A stretch of 64,000 nt of DNA from Nocardia niigatensis NBRC 100131 (lineage in GTDB: Bacteria > Actinomycetota > Actinomycetes > Mycobacteriales > Mycobacteriaceae), in the NCBI RefSeq assembly GCF_000308655.1, contig NZ_BAGC01000071.1, positions 62,001-126,000 on the forward strand. Direction: 5' to 3'. The notes beneath the pieces were generated by a model. That model searched no databases. It saw nothing but the letters and a program-made list of their open reading frames with translations, and had not been told where the DNA came from. The position numbers were made by a program, and so were the translations under genes. This document shows, one piece after another, positions 58,674-64,000 of this stretch. Each line of letters begins with the position of its first letter. The stretch's first letter is position 1.

Positions 58674-59087
58674 GTGCGAATACAGCGGCAGGTAGTGGAC
58701 TATGCGCTCCGGCGCCGGTCCCTGCTGGCCGACGTCTACGCGGGCAGGGTGGACGTCGCCGAAGTGTGCGATGCGAATCCGTACCTGTTGCGTGCGGCGA
58801 AGTTCCACGGGCGGGGGAGCGAGGTCACATGCCCTATCTGCAGGAAAGAGCAGCTGACTCTCGTATCGTGGGTCTACGGCGACGGGCTGGGTCCCGTCGC
58901 GGGTTCCGCCCGCACGCCGGAGGAACTGGTCCGGTTGGCCGAGACTCGCGAAGAGTTCTCGGTGCATGTGGTCGAGGTGTGCCGGACCTGCAGTTGGAAT
59001 CATCTGGTGCAGTCCTATGTGCTGGGCTTGGCCCCGGCACCGACGAGGCGCCGCCGCACCGGCGCCCGTCGCACGGCCGCCGAGTGA
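58674..59087 (+). CDS. DUF5318 zinc-ribbon-like protein (Rv0049 family)
   Basis: A 137-residue protein. It starts RIQRQVVDYALRRRSLLADV and continues VCDANPYLLRAAKFHGRGSE, as the mycobacterial Rv0049 proteins do. Two CxxC pairs (CPICRKEQ and CRTCSWNH) should coordinate a zinc ion. The function is unknown; the invariant location upstream of ponA1 suggests a link to envelope growth. The GTG start agrees with the leaderless promoter and with the conserved N-terminus. The C-terminal RRRRTGARRT tail is basic. Confidence 0.9.
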   Translation: MRIQRQVVDYALRRRSLLADVYAGRVDVAEVCDANPYLLRAAKFHGRGSEVTCPICRKEQLTLVSWVYGDGLGPVAGSARTPEELVRLAETREEFSVHVVEVCRTCSWNHLVQSYVLGLAPAPTRRRRTGARRTAAE

Positions 59088-59196
59088 GAGGCCACGTCGA
59101 CTGCTGAACAGCGGGCACGAGCGTGCCCGCCGCGGTGCACGCGTGACCGCATGAGCCACCCGGACCCTATCGAGCTAGTTATTGGAGAGCCAGGCT

Positions 59197-62049
59197 GTGA
59201 CATCGCCCTATGACGACGGACCGCACGGCGGCCGCCCCCGTGGCGGTTCGCAATCCGGCCCAGGCGGCTACCCGCCGCCCAGACCGGCAGGCCCGCCGCC
59301 CGGGGCGCGTCAGCCCGCGGGGCGCCCCGCGCCCGGCAACGGTGGCCCGCAGCGCGGACCCGTGGGAGGTCCCGGCGGCATACCGCCGCGCGGACCGAAC
59401 GGGCAGCCGCAGCGCGGACCCGCACCGCAGGGCGGTCAGCCGCCGCGACGTCCGGGGCCGCCGCAGCAGCGGCCCGGCGCGGGCAACGGCAATCCGGATG
59501 CGACACGCAAACTTCCCCATCCCGCCAATTCCGGCCCGAACGAGAGGGTGAATACCGGAGCGCGCCAAGCGGTTCCGAATCACGCCCCGCGGGCGGCCGC
59601 CTCCGACCGCACCCAGCGGATCCCCGAGCGCGCCGTGCGCTCGGGAGCCGGCACGGGCACCGGCACCCGGCCGCGCCCGGCCGACGACCGCACCCGCCCG
59701 CCGTCGGGCGCGCAGCCCGCGACCCGGCGCGCGCAGAACGGCACCCCCTCGGGACCGCCGCCGCGGCGGCCCGGTGGCGGCTCCGGCGGTGGCGGCCAGA
59801 GCGGCAAGCCTCGCAAGACCTCGTATTGGCGGCTGGCCCGGCGCCTGGTCTACATCGGCATGGCGCTGGTGCTCGGACTCGCGAGTTCGGTGTTCCTGTA
59901 CGCGTATTCGACGGTGAACGTGCCACAGCCCGGCGACCTGAAGAACAATCAGGTGGCCACCATGTTCATGAGCGACGGAACCTCGGTGCTGGCGAAGGTC
60001 ATTCCGCCGGAGGGCAACCGCACCGACGTGACGATCGACCAGATCCCGCCGCACGTGCGCAATGCGGTGATCGCCGCGGAGGACCGCTCCTTCTACACCA
60101 ACCCGGGCTTCTCCATCCAGGGCTTCGGCCGCGCGTTCGTCGGTCAGCTGACCGGAAACACCGACGCCGGTGGTGGTTCGACGATCACCCAGCAGTACGT
60201 GAAGAACGCGATGGTCGGTAACGAGCACTCGCTGACCCGTAAGCTGCGCGAGCTGGTGATCTCGGCCAAGATGGCCAAGCAGTGGTCCAAGGATCAGATC
60301 CTGGCCGCGTACCTGAACACCATCTACTTCGGCCGTGGTGCCTACGGTATCGACGCGGCGTCCAAGGCGTACTTCGACAAGAAGGTCCAGGACCTGTCGG
60401 TGGCCGAGGGCGCGGTGCTGGCCGCGACCATTCAGCAGCCGTCGAACCTGGATCCGGAGAAGAATCCGCAAGGGGCGCAGGCCCGTTGGAAGTACGTGCT
60501 GGACGGCATGGTCGACGGCGGCAACCTGCCCGCGACGGATCGCGCGAACATGCAGTACCCCACCGTGATTCCGGCGGCGCAGGCGCAGAAGGACAAGACG
60601 CTGGATGCCGGGCCGGAGGGCCTGATCAAGACGCAGGTGCTCAAGGAACTCGAGGCCGCCGGCATCACCGAGCACGACCTGAACACCGAGGGCCTGCAGA
60701 TCACCACGACCATCGACGTCAAGGCGCAGCAGGCGGCCGTGGACGCGGTCACCAAGGTGATGGACGGCGAACCCGACAAGCTGCGCGCCGCGCTGTCGTC
60801 GGTGGATCCGAAGACCGGTGCGGTGCGCGCCTACTACGGCGGCTCCGACGGTCAGGGCCTCGACTACGCGAATCAGGGTCTGCCGCCGGGCTCCTCGTTC
60901 AAGGTTTTCGGTCTGGCCGAGAACCTGGAGATGGGCAAGCCGCTCTCGACGCTGTACGACTCCTCGCCGGTCACCGTCCACGGCATCACCATCACCAACG
61001 TCGAGGGTGAGCAGTGCGGCATGTGCACCATCGCCGAGGCGCTGAAGCGCTCGCTGAACACCAGCTTCTATCGCATGGAGCTGGACATGACGGGCAACGG
61101 TCCGCAGAAGATCGCCGACATGGCGCACAAGCTCGGTATCCCGGACACCATTCCGGGCGTGGGCAAGACCCTCGTCGAGCCGGACGGCAGCCCACCCAAC
61201 AACGGCATCGTGCTGGGTCAGTACCGGGTGCGCACGCTGGACATGGCCTCCGCGTACGCCACCCTGGCGGCCTCGGGCATGTACCACGCGCCGCACTTCG
61301 TGCAGAAGGTCGTCGCCTCCGACGGCACCGTGCTGCTGGACCGCGGCGAGACCGCGGGTGAGCAGCGGGTCTCGGCGGCGGTGGCGGACAACGTGACCGA
61401 CGCGATGAAGCCCATCGCGGCGTGGTCGCGCAACCACCAGCTCGCCGGCGGCCGCCTCTCGGCCACCAAGACCGGTACCAACCAGAAGGACGGCAGCAAC
61501 GAGAACCGCGACGCCTGGATGGTGGGCTTCACCCCGTCGCTGTCCACCGCGGTCTGGGTGGGTACCGACCAGGGTGACGCGCTGCGCAATGCCAACGGCG
61601 GCATGATCTACGGCTCGGGTCTGCCGGCCGATATCTGGAAGGCGACCATGGACGGGGCCCTCAAGGGCACGCCCAACGAGAACTTCCCGAAGCCGGCCGT
61701 GATCGGCGGTCAGGCCGGTGTGCCGTCCTGGTCGGCACCGTACACCGCGCCCTCGACCACCGAGGCGCCGGTGGCGCCGCCGGTGATCACCACCAGCCAG
61801 ATGCCGATTCCGGGTCTGCCGTGGTCGATTCCGGTTCCGGGACTGGCCCCGAACCCGCAGAACCAGCGGCAGTCCCAGCCCGAGACCCAGACGCAGGACC
61901 AGGGCAATGGCGCCGGCACCGGGCCCGGTCCGATGCCGGGTCAGCCGGTCGCGCCGGCCGACGGATCGACGCCGACGACCGCGCCGAACGGCGGCTACGG
62001 AAACGGCAATGGGAACGGCAATGGGAACGGGTCACGGCCGACTCGGTAG
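59197..62049 (+). CDS. ponA1: class A penicillin-binding protein PonA1
   Basis: A 950-residue bifunctional peptidoglycan synthase. The first ~210 residues are a Pro/Gly/Arg-rich cytoplasmic tail, one membrane helix follows at about 217-237, then a GT51 domain (AVIAAEDRSFYTNPG catalytic Glu; GGGSTITQQYVKN) and a transpeptidase domain with SSFK (Ser566), SLNTSF and TKTGTNQ. The C-terminal ~110 residues are Pro/Gln/Thr-rich and end in Asn-Gly repeats. GGAGAG lies 7 nt before the GTG. It corresponds to Rv0050 by position between DUF5318 and the GT87 gene. It is needed for polar elongation in mycobacteria. Confidence 0.95.
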   Translation: MTSPYDDGPHGGRPRGGSQSGPGGYPPPRPAGPPPGARQPAGRPAPGNGGPQRGPVGGPGGIPPRGPNGQPQRGPAPQGGQPPRRPGPPQQRPGAGNGNPDATRKLPHPANSGPNERVNTGARQAVPNHAPRAAASDRTQRIPERAVRSGAGTGTGTRPRPADDRTRPPSGAQPATRRAQNGTPSGPPPRRPGGGSGGGGQSGKPRKTSYWRLARRLVYIGMALVLGLASSVFLYAYSTVNVPQPGDLKNNQVATMFMSDGTSVLAKVIPPEGNRTDVTIDQIPPHVRNAVIAAEDRSFYTNPGFSIQGFGRAFVGQLTGNTDAGGGSTITQQYVKNAMVGNEHSLTRKLRELVISAKMAKQWSKDQILAAYLNTIYFGRGAYGIDAASKAYFDKKVQDLSVAEGAVLAATIQQPSNLDPEKNPQGAQARWKYVLDGMVDGGNLPATDRANMQYPTVIPAAQAQKDKTLDAGPEGLIKTQVLKELEAAGITEHDLNTEGLQITTTIDVKAQQAAVDAVTKVMDGEPDKLRAALSSVDPKTGAVRAYYGGSDGQGLDYANQGLPPGSSFKVFGLAENLEMGKPLSTLYDSSPVTVHGITITNVEGEQCGMCTIAEALKRSLNTSFYRMELDMTGNGPQKIADMAHKLGIPDTIPGVGKTLVEPDGSPPNNGIVLGQYRVRTLDMASAYATLAASGMYHAPHFVQKVVASDGTVLLDRGETAGEQRVSAAVADNVTDAMKPIAAWSRNHQLAGGRLSATKTGTNQKDGSNENRDAWMVGFTPSLSTAVWVGTDQGDALRNANGGMIYGSGLPADIWKATMDGALKGTPNENFPKPAVIGGQAGVPSWSAPYTAPSTTEAPVAPPVITTSQMPIPGLPWSIPVPGLAPNPQNQRQSQPETQTQDQGNGAGTGPGPMPGQPVAPADGSTPTTAPNGGYGNGNGNGNGNGSRPTR
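61999..62031 (+). repeat. 12-bp tandem repeat in the ponA1 3' end
   Basis: GGAAACGGCAAT, GGGAACGGCAAT and GGGAACGGG in succession encode alternating Gly-Asn residues at the PonA1 C-terminus. The copy number probably varies between strains. Confidence 0.75.
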
Positions 62050-62052
62050 CCT
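62047..62052 (+). promoter_or_regulatory. -10 element of a leaderless promoter overlapping the ponA1 stop
   Basis: TAGCCT begins with the ponA1 stop codon TAG and lies 6 nt before the GTG at 62059. Confidence 0.5.
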
Positions 62053-62058
62053 GCTGCC

Positions 62059-63756
62059 GTGATCGAGCAGGAACTGGTGCACCGGCCGGCCGCCTCGGGC
62101 GCGCCGGCCGGTGACGCGCTGAAGCCGGGGGAGGCACCAGGAGTGGAAGATGCTGGCGCACAGCGCGATACGCCGGTGGTCTACGAGTCGCCGGAACCGC
62201 TGGCGGCCGATCTGCGGTCGGCCGACGACCGGGACAAACCGAGTCGCACCGATACGCTGACCGCGCAGCTGTGCGATCTGATCGGCGGACCGGTCGGCGA
62301 CCACGCGGTGATCGGCCGGGTGCGGTTCTGGACCCCCATGCGGGTGCTGATGGCGTTCGCGGTGCTGTTCCTGGCGTTCAGCTGGTTCGGCAAGGCGGCC
62401 TGTATCCAGCAGCGGCCGGACGCCGCGGGCGTGATGGGTCTGGACTGGAACAACGGCCGGCAGTACATCGCCATGTGCTACTCCGACACCGTGCCGCTGT
62501 ACGGGGCCGAGCATCTCAACGAGGGCGCGTTCCCGTACAAGAAGCAGTGGGTGGAGTTCCCCGACGGCCGCCCGCAGGTCCGGTACATGGAGTATCCGGT
62601 GCTGTCGGGCCTGTACCAGTACATCTCCATGGGAATCGCCAAGGCGTGGAAGCTGTCACCGCTGCCGGGGCACCGGGCGCTCGAGGTGGTCATCTACTTC
62701 GATGTGGTGGCCGTCGGGCTGGCGCTGGCCTGGCTGGTGACCATCTGGGCGACGGCCCTGTCCGCGGGGCGGCGGGTCTGGGATGCCGCGCTGATGGCGC
62801 TGTCGCCGCTGGTGCTGGTGCACGCCTTCACCAATTTCGACACGCTGGCAACGGCTTTCGCGGCGGGCGGGCTGCTGGCCTGGGGCCGGCGGCGGCCGGT
62901 GCTGGCGGGCATTCTGCTGGGCCTGGGCGGGGCGGCGAAGCTGTATCCGCTGCTGCTGCTGGGCCCGATCCTGATCCTGTGCGCCCGCGCCGAGCGACTC
63001 GGTGAGGACGAGGCGGCGTGGGGCGGCATCCGCCCGATGCGCGCGGCGGGCGGAGCGATCGCGGCGGCGGCCATCACCTGGCTGGCGGTGAACGCGCCCA
63101 TCGCGGCGCTGTATCCGAACGGCTGGTGGGAGTTCTTCCGGCTCAACACCGAACGGCACGCCGACCCGGATTCGTTCTACAACGTGATCACCTCGTTCAC
63201 CGGATGGACCGGCTTCGACGGGGTGCTGAGCGCGCAGCAGTCGCCCTCGATTCTGAACGCGGTATCGCTGCTGCTGTTCCTGGCGGCCTGCGCGGGTATC
63301 GGCTGGATCGGCCTGACGGCGACGCGCCGGCCGCGCTTGGCGCAGTTGGCCTTCCTGGTGGTGGCGGCGTTCCTGCTCACCAATAAGGTGTGGAGCCCGC
63401 AGTATTCGCTGTGGCTGGTACCGCTGGCGGTGCTGGCGCTGCCGCAGCGGCGAATCCTGCTGGCGTGGATGACGATCGACGCCCTGGTCTGGGTGCCGCG
63501 CATGTTCTATTACCTGGGCCCGGATCACAGGGGCCTGCCCGAGCAGTGGTTCACCGGCACGGTGGTGCTGCGCGATCTGGCGGTGGTCGCGTTGTGCGTC
63601 CTGGTGATCCGGCAGATCTATCATCCGGACGAGGATCCGGTGCGCCGCGACGGCATCGACGATCCGGGCGGCGGGATTCTCAATCGCGCCCCGGATCCGC
63701 AGGTGGCCTGGTTGCCGCCGTTCCTGCGGCCCCGGCAGCCGCTGCCGGTCCCCTAG
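62059..63756 (+). CDS. GT87-type (GT-C fold) membrane glycosyltransferase-like protein
   Basis: A 565-residue polytopic protein. A ~85-residue cytoplasmic N-terminus precedes the first helix (MRVLMAFAVLFLAFSWFGKA). An extracytoplasmic region has MCYSDTVPLYGAEHLNEGAF and FPDGRPQVRYMEYPVLSGLY, where acidic residues of GT-C enzymes usually lie. About ten further helices follow (LAGILLGLGGAAKLYPLLLL, the K-x-YPLLLL motif of DUF2029/GT87). Relatives use polyprenyl-phosphate mannose or arabinose. It corresponds to Rv0051, and its position after ponA1 suggests coordination with wall synthesis. The sugar and acceptor are unknown. Confidence 0.88.
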   Translation: MIEQELVHRPAASGAPAGDALKPGEAPGVEDAGAQRDTPVVYESPEPLAADLRSADDRDKPSRTDTLTAQLCDLIGGPVGDHAVIGRVRFWTPMRVLMAFAVLFLAFSWFGKAACIQQRPDAAGVMGLDWNNGRQYIAMCYSDTVPLYGAEHLNEGAFPYKKQWVEFPDGRPQVRYMEYPVLSGLYQYISMGIAKAWKLSPLPGHRALEVVIYFDVVAVGLALAWLVTIWATALSAGRRVWDAALMALSPLVLVHAFTNFDTLATAFAAGGLLAWGRRRPVLAGILLGLGGAAKLYPLLLLGPILILCARAERLGEDEAAWGGIRPMRAAGGAIAAAAITWLAVNAPIAALYPNGWWEFFRLNTERHADPDSFYNVITSFTGWTGFDGVLSAQQSPSILNAVSLLLFLAACAGIGWIGLTATRRPRLAQLAFLVVAAFLLTNKVWSPQYSLWLVPLAVLALPQRRILLAWMTIDALVWVPRMFYYLGPDHRGLPEQWFTGTVVLRDLAVVALCVLVIRQIYHPDEDPVRRDGIDDPGGGILNRAPDPQVAWLPPFLRPRQPLPVP

Positions 63757-63763
63757 CGAAAAC

Positions 63764-63799
63764 CGAAGTCCCCCGTGCCGATCAGCACGGGGGACTTCG
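63764..63799. terminator. bidirectional terminator between the GT87 and TerD genes
   Basis: A perfect 15-bp stem CGAAGTCCCCCGTGC/GCACGGGGGACTTCG with the loop CGATCA. Confidence 0.9.
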
Positions 63800-63818
63800 C
63801 GTTGGGCGGCCGCTCGAT

Positions 63819-64000
63819 TCAGAGGAAGCGGGCCAGCTGCGGCACCGCCTCGCCGGGGTGCTTCGCCTGGAAGCCCTCGCCGAGCGCCTCGAGCTTCCAG
63901 TCCGCGCCGGGGGCCGGGCGGTACATCTTGGCCATCGCCATCGCGGTGTAGGACATGCCGCCTGCGAGGGTGAACCGCGCGAGCTCGGCATTGTTGGCGC
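63819..64000 (-). CDS. TerD-family protein (C-terminal part, cut by window edge)
   Basis: Only the last 60 residues are visible, read from the right edge to the TGA at 63819-63821. They run NNAELARFTLAGGMSYTAMA, then MAKMYRPAPGADWKLEALGE and GFQAKHPGEAVPQLARFL. The pattern E-L-A-R-F-x-L ... A-M-x-x-x-x-x-Y-R ... W-K-x-x-A-L-G-E-G is the C-terminus of TerD/TerE calcium-binding stress proteins. It is probably a general stress or tellurite-resistance-like protein. The N-terminal Ca2+-binding motifs lie outside the window. Confidence 0.75.
   Translation of the reverse strand, partial: ANNAELARFTLAGGMSYTAMAMAKMYRPAPGADWKLEALGEGFQAKHPGEAVPQLARFL

Noticed and set aside
59179..61437. Long minus-strand frame opposite ponA1
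   Set aside because: Arg/Gly/Val-rich shadow; no domain.

Overview
This is a high-GC actinobacterial chromosome segment, most likely from Nocardia or a close relative in the Mycobacteriales (Corynebacteriales). Genes for SigL/RslA, the inositol-phosphate synthase Ino1, a LpqY/SugABC-like sugar importer, glucosylglycerate hydrolase, PonA1 and a DUF5318 protein are typical of that order. The block yqgE ... leuS ... F420 oxidoreductase ... ino1-padR / DUF5318-ponA1-GT87 has the same gene order as the Mycobacterium tuberculosis Rv0038-Rv0051 region (order recalled, not searched). Accessory genes sit between these anchors. At least 17 genes have a TANNNT hexamer 6-8 nt before the start codon, which points to widespread leaderless transcription.

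Layout. 1-12 kb: a partial DUF2339 membrane protein, an alpha/beta hydrolase, a DUF1707 protein, a two-component system with an AI-2E-type permease, a membrane adenylate cyclase, two small membrane-protein genes and a penicillin-binding lipoprotein that has lost all three catalytic motifs. 12-18 kb: a palindrome-preceded hypothetical gene, aroQ, an ABC exporter with an XRE regulator, glycerate kinase, an acyltransferase and yqgE. 18.6-22.3 kb: sigL-rslA, a DrrAB-like exporter and an EXLDI protein. 22.4-27.1 kb: a compact four-gene biosynthetic operon (ThDP enzyme, SRPBCC, KAS III-like, PLP aminotransferase). 28.1-31.2 kb: a coupled operon with a TIGR04222-type membrane protein ending in a seven-cysteine tail, a DUF692/MNIO enzyme and accessory proteins, which is a likely unusual RiPP-type modification system. 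31.7-44.8 kb: leuS, two polysaccharide deacetylases, an SDR, glucosylglycerate hydrolase, a GH25 muramidase, an amino-acid ABC transporter, an F420 oxidoreductase, an orphan sugar-importer ATPase and HxlR. 44.9-53.2 kb: thiolase, a proline-rich membrane protein, menC, a TIGR04338/DUF2786 pair and the LpqY-SugA-SugB-like importer. 53.3-64 kb: two class A PBPs flanking paired GyrI-like proteins, ino1, padR and DUF5318, then GT87 and a partial TerD gene.

How the genes work together. The cell-envelope theme is strong: two class A PBPs, one dead PBP, a muramidase, deacetylases, Ino1 (the inositol source for phosphatidylinositol mannosides and mycothiol), a GT-C glycosyltransferase and a LPG-synthase-type membrane protein. 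Several local regulators (EXLDI, XRE, HxlR, PadR, and the protein at 12014) sit next to perfect inverted repeats that overlap or adjoin promoters. No rRNA, tRNA, CRISPR array, transposase or phage gene was seen.
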